64,000 nt of DNA from positions 1-64,000 of the forward strand of contig NZ_JAERQG010000004.1 in NCBI RefSeq assembly GCF_016734805.1, written 5' to 3'. Made by a program: the position numbers and the translations under genes. Source of the DNA: Marivirga atlantica. Lineage in GTDB: Bacteria; Bacteroidota; Bacteroidia; Cytophagales; Cyclobacteriaceae. The notes beneath the pieces are model-generated. The model was given only the letters and a program-made list of their open reading frames with translations, ran no database searches and was not told the origin of the DNA. This document shows positions 36,687-46,000 of this stretch, in pieces. Positions within the stretch are counted from its first letter, which is position 1. Each line of letters opens with the position of its first letter.

Positions 36687-37637
36687 ATGAAGAAGTTATT
36701 TATCATATTTCTACTAATAGTTGTTGCCGATCAGGCCTTCGCACAAAGCTTCTACAACAGAAGAATTAATAGACGTTGGGTGGCATCTGGAGGTGTAGGT
36801 TATGCACGTGCTTTAGGTGACTTAACAAATCCCGGAAGTTATTTTGATACTAAGCTGAATATAGAAGGCGGTATTCATTATCGTATTACTGATAGGCTAA
36901 ATTTGAGAACAAACTTATTGTTATTTCAAATGTCAGGAGATGACGGAAAGATCGATCAAGAGCTTAACACGAGAGAAAGAGGCCTGTCTTTTGTTTCAAA
37001 TAACATTGAATTAAGTTCAACTCTAAGTGTAAGTCTGTTTCCTATGACTTCTCGCTTTACTCAAAGAAAACTCATCAACCCTTACATTTTCGCTGGAATA
37101 GGAGGTCTTTATTTCGACCCAAGAGCTACAGTTCCTGATTCAGTTGTGCTACCAGTAGACGGAAGAGTGGCTGTTCCTAATGCAGGTCAAACAGTTTCAT
37201 TGGCAAAATACGACACTGAGAGACCTAATGACTATAGCCGATTCGCTGTTGTTGTTCCTGTAGGAATTGGTGTAAGAGTAAAAGTGACAGAATTTTTAGA
37301 TATTTCAGCTGAAATTTCTCAAAGGATAACTTTTACAGACTATTTGGATGATGTGAGTGGACCAGATTATTCAGATGCGGAGCTATTCGATTATGCAAAT
37401 AATGATAGAGAGTTAACTGCTTTTGCATTGTCCAACCCAAACAATGCTGATCTAGATGCAACGCGTGGTAATCCTGACAACGATGATTTTTATATGATAG
37501 TAAACCTCAAAGCTGATTTCTACATTCAAGGGGATTTCTTTAACCGACTTTTTGGTATCGGTGGTAAGAAATTTAACATCAAACCAAAAAGAGGTGGCGG
37601 CCTGTTTGGTAGAGGATCAAGCTTTAAAAGGAGATAA
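36687..37637 (+). CDS. Outer-membrane beta-barrel protein
   Basis: A secreted protein of 316 residues. The signal peptide is about residues 1-19, ending AFAQ. Alternating hydrophobic strands typical of OmpA/PorT-like barrels follow, for instance WVASGGVGYARALGDL near 31-46, YRITDRLNLRTNLLLFQM near 66-83 and GIGVRVKVTEFLDISAEISQ near 193-212. It closes with a basic and glycine-rich tail (KPKRGGGLFGRGSSFKRR), unusual for a barrel, where a terminal aromatic strand is normal. It is monocistronic and divergent from the ppx gene. The function is unknown. Confidence 0.75.
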   Translation: MKKLFIIFLLIVVADQAFAQSFYNRRINRRWVASGGVGYARALGDLTNPGSYFDTKLNIEGGIHYRITDRLNLRTNLLLFQMSGDDGKIDQELNTRERGLSFVSNNIELSSTLSVSLFPMTSRFTQRKLINPYIFAGIGGLYFDPRATVPDSVVLPVDGRVAVPNAGQTVSLAKYDTERPNDYSRFAVVVPVGIGVRVKVTEFLDISAEISQRITFTDYLDDVSGPDYSDAELFDYANNDRELTAFALSNPNNADLDATRGNPDNDDFYMIVNLKADFYIQGDFFNRLFGIGGKKFNIKPKRGGGLFGRGSSFKRR

Positions 37638-37678
37638 GAGCTTCTCAGCATAATATCTCCCTTTAATTTTAGTATGAT

Positions 37679-38065
37679 TTAGAAAGGTAATTCGTCATCA
37701 GCACTTGGTGGTGGCACTTCTTCTGGACCACTTGAGGGTTGAGCACCTTGATTCTGGAAATCATTTGCAGCATTAACGGGAGCAATATTTGTGGAAGCAC
37801 CACCTTGTCTATCTACTGCCCATATTTTAACATCAGTATACCACTTGCCGTTAAATTCACGACTTTCTACATTTACTTTGGCCGTAACCTGTTCTCCTTT
37901 TTTAAGATCAAATGTATCTATTTTATCACCCCAAACATCCATACATACTTTTTTAGGGTACTGATCTAGTGTTTCAAGAATATAACTCTGCTTTCTCCAC
38001 TCACCATTTCTACCATTCCCACTTTGCTCTTCTAGTATATCTATAATTTTTCCTACTATTTCCAT
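37679..38065 (-). CDS. DUF3127 protein with SSB-like acidic tail
   Basis: A 128-residue protein of the DUF3127 family, widespread in Bacteroidota. Residues 1-90 form a probable OB fold: MEIVGKIIDILEEQ, WRKQSYILETLDQYPKKV and KKGEQVTAKVNVESREF. After a Pro- and Gln-rich linker (about 95-120) it ends in ADDELPF directly before the stop. This resembles the DDDIPF tip of single-stranded DNA-binding protein SSB, through which SSB recruits repair enzymes. A role in nucleic-acid transactions is therefore plausible but unproven. The gene is convergent with the barrel gene (41 bases apart). Confidence 0.85.
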   Translation of the reverse strand: MEIVGKIIDILEEQSGNGRNGEWRKQSYILETLDQYPKKVCMDVWGDKIDTFDLKKGEQVTAKVNVESREFNGKWYTDVKIWAVDRQGGASTNIAPVNAANDFQNQGAQPSSGPEEVPPPSADDELPF

Positions 38066-38192
38066 GCTATTATTGTTAAGTCAATTACTAATGACAAAGT
38101 TTATAAAATTTAACTTCTTAGGCCAAAAGAAATATAGAAATCCGTAAACCTTAATTAATATAATTATCTACCTGTCAAATATTCAATTTCCT

Positions 38193-38200
38193 TATCTTTG
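38193..38200 (+). promoter_or_regulatory. Predicted -7 box for purB
   Basis: TATCTTTG fits TAnnTTTG. Transcription would begin near 38206, upstream of the ATG at 38225 but downstream of the alternative TTG at 38198, which supports the ATG start. A clear -33 box was not seen. Confidence 0.4.
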
Positions 38201-38224
38201 CACTTTCATAAAAAAGGAAGTCAC

Positions 38225-39568
38225 ATGCATCTTAATTCATTAAGCGCCATTTCACCCATTGATGGCAGATACAGATCTAAAACTGAAAAATTAGCACCTT
38301 ACTTTTCAGAGTGGGCGCTTATAAAATATAGAGTTCATGTGGAGGTAGAGTACTTTATTGCACTATGTGAATTACCATTACCTCAATTAGCTTCATTTGA
38401 TAAAAGTAGCTTCCCTGAGTTAAGAAAAATTGTAAGTGATTTTTCCGAAAAAGATGCTCAAGCTATTAAAGAGATTGAAAAGACGACCAATCATGATGTA
38501 AAAGCTGTTGAGTATTTTTTAAAGGATAAATTTGAGGTACTTAATATTGGTAAACAAAAGGAATTTATCCACTTCGGTTTAACCTCACAAGACATCAATA
38601 ATACCGCCACTCCTTTAATGCTCAAAGAAGCAGTAGAAAAGGAATATATACCTCTACTAGAACAAATAGTTGAATTATTAAATAAATTCAGCGAAGAGTG
38701 GAAAGATATTCCTATGCTAGCAAAGACACATGGTCAGCCTGCCTCACCAACAAGACTCGGCAAAGAAATAGTGGTATTTAGCTCAAGAGTAAGGGAGCAA
38801 CTTAAGTATGAATTTCAAATACCACATGCAGCAAAATTTGGTGGCGCTACTGGTAATTTTAATGCCCATCATATTGCCTATCCTGAAATTAATTGGAGTG
38901 ATTTCGGAAACAACTTTGTTAAAAACTATTTAGGTCTTAAAAGAAGTGAACCTACAACACAGATTGAACATTATGACCATCTCGCTGCCAGATTCGATAA
39001 CCTAAAAAGGATCAATACAATCCTTATTGATTTAAGTAGAGATGTTTGGCAATATATTTCCATGAATTACTTCAAACAGAAAATCTCTGCCAATGAGGTA
39101 GGTTCCTCTGCCATGCCGCATAAGGTAAATCCCATAGATTTTGAGAATGCTGAAGGAAATTTAGGAATAGCCAATGCCGTTCTTGAACACTTATCTGCTA
39201 AACTACCTATTTCAAGATTACAGCGGGATTTGACAGATTCTACTGTACTTAGAAATATTGGTGTTCCATTAGCACACGGCTTAATTGCTTTTCACTCACT
39301 TCTAAAAGGGCTCAAGAAACTAGAACTGAATGAGCAAGCTATTAACCATGACCTTGAAGAAAACTGGGCAGTTGTAGCAGAAGGTATACAGACTGTTTTG
39401 AGAAGAGAAGGTTACCCTGCTCCTTACGAGGCTTTAAAGGCGCTTACTAGAAAAAATGAGAAAATTACTGATCAAACAATCAGCGAATTTATTGATACAT
39501 TAGATATTTCGGAAGATGTAAAAAATGAGCTTAAACAAATAAGCCCTTTCAACTATACGGGGATCTAA
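38225..39568 (+). CDS. purB: Adenylosuccinate lyase
   Basis: Fumarase/aspartase-superfamily enzyme that cleaves SAICAR and adenylosuccinate in de novo purine synthesis, 447 residues. It has SAISPIDGRY near residues 6-15, the KTHGQPASPT block near 165-174, the loop signature SSAMPHKVNPIDFENAEGN near 287-305 with the catalytic serine, and TDSTVLRNIG near 328-337. The bifunctional E. coli-type architecture is retained. The ATG at 38225 follows GGAAG by a suitable distance; the TTG extension at 38198 falls inside the promoter. Its terminator lies inside the 3' end of the convergent HAD gene. Confidence 0.97.
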   Translation: MHLNSLSAISPIDGRYRSKTEKLAPYFSEWALIKYRVHVEVEYFIALCELPLPQLASFDKSSFPELRKIVSDFSEKDAQAIKEIEKTTNHDVKAVEYFLKDKFEVLNIGKQKEFIHFGLTSQDINNTATPLMLKEAVEKEYIPLLEQIVELLNKFSEEWKDIPMLAKTHGQPASPTRLGKEIVVFSSRVREQLKYEFQIPHAAKFGGATGNFNAHHIAYPEINWSDFGNNFVKNYLGLKRSEPTTQIEHYDHLAARFDNLKRINTILIDLSRDVWQYISMNYFKQKISANEVGSSAMPHKVNPIDFENAEGNLGIANAVLEHLSAKLPISRLQRDLTDSTVLRNIGVPLAHGLIAFHSLLKGLKKLELNEQAINHDLEENWAVVAEGIQTVLRREGYPAPYEALKALTRKNEKITDQTISEFIDTLDISEDVKNELKQISPFNYTGI

Positions 39569-39571
39569 TTC

Positions 39572-40090
39572 TTATTTAGCACCAATTATATTCTTCACGG
39601 CCTCAAGTAAACTTGAGGCTCTTTTTTTTGCAGCCGGAAAATCCTTTCTGGTTCTAATAAAGTATCCACTAATTCCTACTTTTGCCGCAGCAATTAAATC
39701 CCGCTCTGAGTCACCTATCATCCATGAAGTCTGTGGATCTATGTTATATTTTGCAATTGCCTTCTCAAACATCAAACTATCAGGTTTTCTAAGCAAGGAT
39801 TCTGAAACTGAAGGATGCATAGGCGCCACATAAATATCATTAATTGAATAATTAGTTTCAGATTGAAGAAAATCATGACATAACATAACATCATTTAAGG
39901 TATATAGGCCTTTCGCGACACCTCCCTGGTTGGTGATCACTATTAATAAAAAACCGCTCTCTTTTGCTAGTTGAATTGCCTCTTTAACACCATCCAGAAT
40001 CTCAAAGTGCTCCAATTTGTAGGTGTAATCTCCCCTTTCTCTATTCAGTACACCATCCCTATCAAGAAAAATACATGATTTACGCTTCAT
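39572..40090 (-). CDS. HAD-IIIA phosphatase, GmhB/HisB-N-like
   Basis: A 172-residue HAD phosphatase related to D-glycero-D-manno-heptose-1,7-bisphosphate 7-phosphatase and the histidinol-phosphatase domain of HisB. Motif I is FLDRDGVLNRE near residues 8-18 and motif II is VITNQGGVAKG near 52-62. The region that in GmhB carries Zn-binding cysteines (CxH....C.C) reads APMHPSVSESLLRKP here, without cysteine, so zinc is probably not bound. Motif IV is MIGDSERDLIAA near 131-142. Start is ATG 40090; TTG 40093 immediately precedes it. The last 60 bases contain the purB terminator on the opposite strand. Confidence 0.87.
   Translation of the reverse strand: MKRKSCIFLDRDGVLNRERGDYTYKLEHFEILDGVKEAIQLAKESGFLLIVITNQGGVAKGLYTLNDVMLCHDFLQSETNYSINDIYVAPMHPSVSESLLRKPDSLMFEKAIAKYNIDPQTSWMIGDSERDLIAAAKVGISGYFIRTRKDFPAAKKRASSLLEAVKNIIGAK
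39600..39629 (+). terminator. Terminator for purB inside the convergent HAD gene
   Basis: GCCTCAAG (39600-39607) pairs with CTTGAGGC (39612-39619) around a 4-base loop, followed by TC and eight T (39622-39629). On the plus strand it ends purB, whose stop is at 39568. The same bases encode about the last 20 residues of the minus-strand HAD protein, so both functions share the sequence. Confidence 0.88.
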
Positions 40091-40152
40091 CAATTTATAA
40101 TTGATTATCCTTTATTTAAAAAGTTTTATAGTTTTGAAGTTCAGGTGAAATT

Positions 40153-40899
40153 ATGAATAATAGATTAGTAATCATACCCACATATAATGAAAGAGAGAAC
40201 ATTGAAGACATAATCAATGCCGTATTCCTGCTTTCAGTTAAATTTGATATTCTTATAATAGATGATAATTCTCCTGATGGTACAGCTGAGATAGTCACAA
40301 AACTACAGCAACAGTACCCAGATCAACTTCATATCATTGAGCGATTAGGAAAACAAGGATTGGGTACAGCCTATATAACTGGTTTTCGCTTTGCACTTGA
40401 GAAAGGGTACGACTACATTTTTGAGATGGATGCAGACTTTTCTCACAATCCTCTAGATCTTATAGAATTACATAAAGCCTGTCAAACAAATGGTATTCAG
40501 ATGGCAATCGGTTCAAGGTATGTTACAGGAGTAAATGTAGTCAATTGGCCGATGGGTAGAGTTCTGATGTCTTACTTTGCCAGCAAATATGTTAAGTTTA
40601 TAACAGGGCTTCCCGTTGACGATGCCACTGCAGGATTTATTTGTTATCACCGCTCAGTATTAGAAACTCTTGATTTAGACAAGATCAAGTTTATTGGCTA
40701 TGCCTTCCAGATAGAGATGAAATTTTTAACCTGGAAACATGGGTTTGGACTAAAAGAAGTTCCAATCATATTTACTGATCGCAGCCGAGGAGTTTCAAAA
40801 ATGTCAAAAAAAATATTTAGAGAAGCCATTTTCGGTGTTATACAAATGAAGCTTTCAAGTCTTTTCAGGAAATATCCTAAGTACAATCAAACAGCTTGA
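40153..40899 (+). CDS. Polyprenol-phosphate sugar synthase (DPM1-like GT2)
   Basis: GT2 enzyme of 248 residues that should transfer mannose or glucose from a nucleotide sugar to polyprenyl phosphate at the inner membrane. It has VIIPTYNERENIEDII near residues 6-21, LIIDDNSPDGTAEIV near 36-50, FEMDADFSHNP near 93-103 with the DxD metal site, GSRYVTG near 124-130 and the IPIIFTDRSRG..KMS block near 203-220. It lacks the C-terminal transmembrane helices of longer DPM proteins, like eukaryotic human DPM1. The 13-base convergent overlap with the esterase gene leaves no terminator. The product could feed O-glycosylation. Confidence 0.92.
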   Translation: MNNRLVIIPTYNERENIEDIINAVFLLSVKFDILIIDDNSPDGTAEIVTKLQQQYPDQLHIIERLGKQGLGTAYITGFRFALEKGYDYIFEMDADFSHNPLDLIELHKACQTNGIQMAIGSRYVTGVNVVNWPMGRVLMSYFASKYVKFITGLPVDDATAGFICYHRSVLETLDLDKIKFIGYAFQIEMKFLTWKHGFGLKEVPIIFTDRSRGVSKMSKKIFREAIFGVIQMKLSSLFRKYPKYNQTA

Positions 40900-41540
40900 T
40901 TAGCCACTTTTATTAAGGTATCATTATCAATATCGTGTTCGCCTTTAAAAGTGATATGCTCTACCTCTATATTTAAAGCATCAATAAATCTCTGTTGCTC
41001 CTCTTTTGCTTTGTCATTTACAAATTGATCCTCAGTTCCTCTGATCATTTGTACTTTTTTACCTTTCAATTTGTCACCCACTTTGGCTATATCCATGTCG
41101 TGAGGGAATGAACCTGCCCACAAGATTAGTCGTTCAAAATCATCTTCAAATCTCTGAATCCATCGTGTGACTGTAGCTCCACCTTGAGAAAAACCCAGAA
41201 AAGTAATTTTAATATTATGCGATTGAGAAAAGTCATTCGACACATGAGCATAAACAGCTTGTAAATAATTAACATAATTATCGATATCAAGCAGCCGATC
41301 CTCTTTTGTCATCCAAGTGCTACCTACTCTCCCATTAAATCCTTTAAGGTAGAATCTCGACAACCCTCCTGGTGCTATAATTACTCTTTCATGTGACGAA
41401 ATATCTTTAAACTTATTGATAAAATATTTCGCAAGCTGTCCATAGCCATGCAACACAAACCAAACCTCTTTCGTGTCTTTTGTAATTGGACCACTACTAA
41501 AGTAATTAGCTCTGAAATTAAAATCTACAAATTGTTCCAT
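40887..41540 (-). CDS. Alpha/beta-hydrolase (phospholipase/carboxylesterase family)
   Basis: A 217-residue serine hydrolase of the carboxylesterase/YpfH type. The nucleophile elbow is FLGFSQGGAT near residues 113-122 (Ser in GFSQG). The oxyanion-hole part is VLHGYGQLAKYF near 28-39. The acid is the Asp of MIRGTEDQFV near 166-175 and the histidine lies in KGEHDID near 202-208. No signal peptide, so cytoplasmic. It starts at ATG 41540, just behind the terminator of the secreted-protein gene; its own promoter is not obvious. Substrate unknown. Confidence 0.88.
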   Translation of the reverse strand: MEQFVDFNFRANYFSSGPITKDTKEVWFVLHGYGQLAKYFINKFKDISSHERVIIAPGGLSRFYLKGFNGRVGSTWMTKEDRLLDIDNYVNYLQAVYAHVSNDFSQSHNIKITFLGFSQGGATVTRWIQRFEDDFERLILWAGSFPHDMDIAKVGDKLKGKKVQMIRGTEDQFVNDKAKEEQQRFIDALNIEVEHITFKGEHDIDNDTLIKVANQAV

Positions 41541-41566
41541 AACAAAAAAGCCTCCCAGTGGGAGGC
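41541..41566 (-). terminator. Terminator of the lipoprotein / secreted-protein operon
   Basis: A GC-rich 7-bp stem (GCCTCCC at 41550-41556, GGGAGGC at 41560-41566) with a 3-base loop. Read on the minus strand it is followed by TTTTTTGTT. It lies 24 bases after the stop of the gene ending at 41590 and directly before the esterase start codon, so it separates the two transcripts. Confidence 0.9.
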
Positions 41567-41589
41567 TGTAAATATTAAATATTTTATCG

Positions 41590-42018
41590 CTATCTCTTAA
41601 ATCCTAAGACACTACCACCACAGTGGTTAGCACTTCCTTCAAAGGTAAAAGTTATATAATAAATACCTGTTACCTGGCATGGAAAGTTAAGTCCAGAAAG
41701 CGTTGAACCTTGGTACTTAGTAGAAGCCACTTGTTTTCTACTTGAATCGTAAAGTGTTAATACAATTCCATCTGTTCCTTCACCATCGTTACAAATTTGA
41801 ACTTGGTAAGTAGCACCTTTAGTAAATACGTAAGAGTATTCTACTTTTGATTTCGCTCCACCTTGACCATCTATACTGTAACTTTTCAAAAATGTAAACC
41901 CTGATTGTAATTTTGGAATACAAGCTTCTACATGCTTCTCTGTATTGCATTGCGCGTAAACCTCATTAACGAAAGAGGTGGTAAATAATATTCCTAATGC
42001 GATGATTAGCTTTTTCAT
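41590..42018 (-). CDS. Small secreted cysteine-containing protein
   Basis: A protein of 142 residues with a signal peptide (about residues 1-22, cleaved after VYAQ). The mature part has five cysteines (near residues 23, 33, 77, 111 and 134), so disulphides are likely in the periplasm or outside. The segments YQVQICNDGEGTDGIVLTLYD and VTGIYYITFTFEGS suggest a beta-sandwich similar to pre-peptidase C-terminal (PPC)-like domains, but I do not recognise a named family. It follows the lipoprotein gene by 8 bases and is closed by a terminator, making a two-gene unit. Confidence 0.65.
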   Translation of the reverse strand: MKKLIIALGILFTTSFVNEVYAQCNTEKHVEACIPKLQSGFTFLKSYSIDGQGGAKSKVEYSYVFTKGATYQVQICNDGEGTDGIVLTLYDSSRKQVASTKYQGSTLSGLNFPCQVTGIYYITFTFEGSANHCGGSVLGFKR

Positions 42019-42026
42019 ACAGGCTC

Positions 42027-42929
42027 TTAATTAATAATGTTATTTCTTATTTCGTAAACCATAGTTCTTATGGACTCAATGTTCTCATCAGTCATGATGA
42101 TCTCACTGGTACTGTTGTCCTTTACAACAAGCATGCCATCTACTACTTCATAGGTTGGTTCACGGTAAACTGTTTTAATTTCTATTTTATTAAACTCCTC
42201 TTGAAGTTTAGAAAAGCGATTAGCCAAATCCCTAATATTAGGATCGCTTTCCACATAGAAAGATAATAACAAAGCAACATTATCCATAATAATTTTCTGC
42301 TCCCCTATTGTCTCCTTCAACTGCTCATTACCTGGGTTCTTTTCTGAAACCTTTGACACTATATATAGTGCTTCCAGCCAACCACCGGATAATAGCAGAA
42401 TACTTAGATTAGATCTTTTCTGATCCTGAAGATATTTATTGATACTGTTAAAGTTCTTAGTAGTAATTAATAATAAGGAATCCAGATTTTTGCTGTTCGT
42501 TGCTAATCTTTTAATGGTTCCTATATCAAAAAACTGTCCGATACTCAAATCATCTGCTAAAGACTTTATTGAGTTTAGATAAAACAAAGCATCCTGATTT
42601 TGTCCATAGATGTTAGTATAACCTAAATCTGTACCATAAATACCAAGAGCTAGCGCCTTCTTGAAGTTACTGTTATAGTTAGAAATATTTTCAGGATCGT
42701 TCAAATGACTCTTATCATATTTAGTCTCGGCCTCTTTAAGCAGCGTAGAGATTTCCAGAGGAGAAGGAATCTGCTGAATAATATCAGCAATCACATCTTC
42801 TGAAATGGCAGGTTCTTCAATTTTTACTGAATCCAATACACCAGAAATTTCATCAGCGGATGGTTTCTTTTTAGAATCACAGGAAAATAGAATAGCTATA
42901 CCTATTAACCCTAAGAAAATGTTTTTCAT
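42027..42929 (-). CDS. Lipoprotein of unknown function
   Basis: A lipoprotein of about 300 residues: MKNIFLGLIGIAILFSC gives the lipobox LFSC with the modified Cys at residue 17. The rest is soluble, strongly helical and without a motif I know; YLNSIKSLADDLSIGQFFDIG near 103-123 is typical of its helix-rich character. An upstream in-frame ATG at 42947 would add six residues, but the predicted transcription start falls at that position, so the ATG at 42929 is preferred. It shares a transcript with the small secreted protein. It lies 149 bases downstream of the ABC exporter gene but has its own promoter. Confidence 0.65.
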   Translation of the reverse strand: MKNIFLGLIGIAILFSCDSKKKPSADEISGVLDSVKIEEPAISEDVIADIIQQIPSPLEISTLLKEAETKYDKSHLNDPENISNYNSNFKKALALGIYGTDLGYTNIYGQNQDALFYLNSIKSLADDLSIGQFFDIGTIKRLATNSKNLDSLLLITTKNFNSINKYLQDQKRSNLSILLLSGGWLEALYIVSKVSEKNPGNEQLKETIGEQKIIMDNVALLLSFYVESDPNIRDLANRFSKLQEEFNKIEIKTVYREPTYEVVDGMLVVKDNSTSEIIMTDENIESIRTMVYEIRNNIIN

Positions 42930-42949
42930 AAAACTTATTTTTACCATAA

Positions 42950-42980
42950 CAAAAATAGAAATTCCCTCACTTTTTACAAA
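42950..42980 (-). promoter_or_regulatory. Bacteroidota-type promoter for the lipoprotein operon
   Basis: On the minus strand TTTG (42980-42977), a 19-base spacer and TATTTTTG (42957-42950) match the consensus TTTG-N19-TAnnTTTG fully. The start of transcription is expected near 42944, which overlaps the first possible ATG (42947) and favours the ATG at 42929. Confidence 0.7.
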
Positions 42981-43078
42981 TTATGATTTTTTTATTCACT
43001 AAAAGTATCAAAACTAATTAACTAAGCGAAAACTGCACTAACTTTTATTAACAATCTTTTTGGGAAATGACTCTACCA

Positions 43079-46000
43079 TTAACCTCTTTTCAAACTTAAG
43101 TTGCCAAAAAACTCCAGAAGTTTCCCAAAAGCCTCAAAATACAAGGCTATATAAAGTAATAAGGACATAAACCAGATTACAAAAAGGTTAAAATAGAAGG
43201 TGTCAATGTAAACTCCCGCAAAATATTTCTGAGGTGCGAAGAAATGCGTTCTATAGTTTAGCATATTTTCTGGCTTAGCCGGCTTATTGAAAACAGGGTC
43301 AATCTGTTGGATTAATTCACCTTTAAACTCAATAACCCGATCTGCCACTGTTAAATTTCTTACTAAATCAGCCAAGCTTTCATTATAATACTTGTCTTTA
43401 GCTTCATTTAAATTAAAATCATAAGCCTCATTATTTTCTAAATGATATTGAAGCGTTTCCTTCTTTTTAACTGCTAAATTGAAATCTTGTAAGTAATTAT
43501 CACGAAGCAAATCTACGTAAGTGTCTAACTTTTTAATGGTAGATTCACTGATTTTACCAACAACTAGCAACTTATCTAAATCTTCATTCTCAAGGTTACC
43601 TCTGAAAGGTTCTTTAGCTAAGCTATTTTTTATTAGTGTAATAGCCTCTTCTGTTTCTTTAATGGATTTTTCATCAGTAGAGCCGAGATTATTTTCTATT
43701 ACCCTAACTTTTTCTCTAATCTTTTTTGTTAAAAAGGATGATTTAAAATCAGCCATTTTCTCGTCAGCCTCTATATCAAAGAAATACTCCTGATATCCAT
43801 TATTCTTGAACATATCAACAGCAATTGCTTCATAAGCCCATCTAGATGTCATTAAATCGGCTACAACAGGCACCTTTCCTTTGGTACTTAGGAAATCATT
43901 AAGTTTATCGAAGCTAAAGAGCAAACCACTTAAGATCATTTGAGGAATAAGCAAAAGCGGAATTAAAATATAAACTGTAACAGCTGACTTAAAGGCTGAG
44001 CTAACATTTAAACCTAATACATTGGCAAAACAGGAAACACTAAAAAGCACTCCCCACATGCTAAAAGTCATTCCTTTAATTTCTAATAACAGCACGCCTA
44101 TCAACACATAAGTAAGCGTTTGAATAGCAGATAAAGTAAATAGAATAACCAATTTTGAAACCAGATAACTATTCCAGCTCAGATTTAGAAAAGATTCTCT
44201 TTTAAGTATTTTTCTATCACGAATAATTTCTTCAGCACTTACGGTAAGTCCCATAAAAAGTGCCACAATTATGCTCATTAAAAGAAAGGCAGGAATATTT
44301 TCATTGAATCTAAAAACATATTCATCACCTCCGGGAGCACTTCTGTATTTAATAATAAAAGCGAGAAGCAATGCCAATAAAGGGGCCTCCAATAGGTTTA
44401 TTAAAAGATACTGTTTATTACTTATTTTAGATAAAGTATCTCTTATCGTAAAAATTACGGACTGCTTAAGTTTATTAGGTATTCTTAAGGTAGACTTCGG
44501 GGCTTCCTTTTCATCCTTAACTTTATTAAGTTCAAAGTGCTCTTTAAAGAAATCTCTCCATTGTGATGGATTCACCTTTCTCTTATTAGTTAGCTGGCCA
44601 TACTCATCAACAACCTTTGCCTCAACAATATTGAATATTTGCTCAGGGTTAACATTACCGCAAGTAGGACAAACACCTCTTTCAGCATCGACCTGATTAG
44701 TAGATTTTTTGAAATATGTTACAGCCTCTACAGGATGACCATAAAAGATTTGATAACCACCAGTATCCATTATCACCATTTTATCAAACATCTTATAGAT
44801 ATCTGAAGATGGTTGGTGAATAACCACAAATATCAGTTTACCTTTTAAAGTAAGCTCTTTTAAAAGGTCAATTACATTTTCTGAATCTCTTGATGAAAGC
44901 CCTGAAGTAGGTTCATCAACAAACATAACAGCCGGCTCACGAATTAGCTCAAGAGCTATGTTCAATCTTTTTCTTTGCCCGCCTGAAATGGTTTTATCCA
45001 GAACGCTACCCACTTTTAAATCCTTTCTTTGCTCTAATCCAAGGCTTGTTAAGGTTTCCATAACTCTTTTATGGATTTCCTCTTCTTCCATGTTAGCAAA
45101 GCAGAGCTTAGCGTTGTAATACAAATTTTGATAGACTGTTAATTCCTCAATCAAAAGGTCATCTTGTGCGACATAACCAATGATACCTTCTAATTCCTCC
45201 TCATCCTCGTTAAGGTCGTACCCATTAATTAGGATTTTACCATCTGTAGGACTTTCAATACCTGCCAGCACATTCAAAAGTGTGGTTTTACCTGCGCCAG
45301 AAGCTCCCATTATACCAATTAGCTGACCCGGACCTTCAGAAATATTAACATTCCTTAGTCCGGTTTCACCGTTTGGAAACTTAAATACAATGTCTTCTGC
45401 ATTAAAAGAAAGTTTAACGGTTTCTTCGTCAGATAAGAATTGCCTAATGAGCTCAGAATAGTATAGAGCTGCACCTTTGGGAGTTTTAATAGTACTACCA
45501 TGTGAGAAGTTGTAAACTGAATCGGACTTCATAATAAAGCCATTCAGGTTAATTTCTTCAGCTCCTATATATTTAACAAAATACATATCCACACTTTCAA
45601 CACGCATGAAAATAATTTCACCGTTAATATCGGCATGTACATGTATTAATTCATCTTGTGAGGTATCATCACTTACAGAAAGTATATCATTGAATTCCGT
45701 AAGCTCTTTTGCACTTCTCTTAATGACAAAGCTCTCAATAAGCTTAAATTCATTTTTTACAATATTAAATACAGTAGAAACTGTATCAATAATTTCCATT
45801 CTTTGAGAAGTAAAGTTATTATCAGATGCTACCAGCTCTAATAACTTTACAAGTACAACAACCTTCTGCTTTTGGGTTAGCGTTTTATTAATCTTCTTAC
45901 AAATAGCCAGAGTTCTTACTGAATCTCTAACTGAAGTAAGCTTTCTTTTTTTCTTCTTCTCGTCATCTTCTTCCTTCTCCTCTTCTCCATAACCTACAAA

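Noticed and set aside
38198-38224. Upstream TTG start of purB
   Set aside because: It falls inside the predicted promoter -7 box, and the ATG at 38225 has a GGAAG Shine-Dalgarno-like sequence at a suitable distance.
44271-44696. 141-codon plus-strand open frame
   Set aside because: It is antisense to the ABC exporter gene, whose motifs are all intact, so it is a chance open frame.
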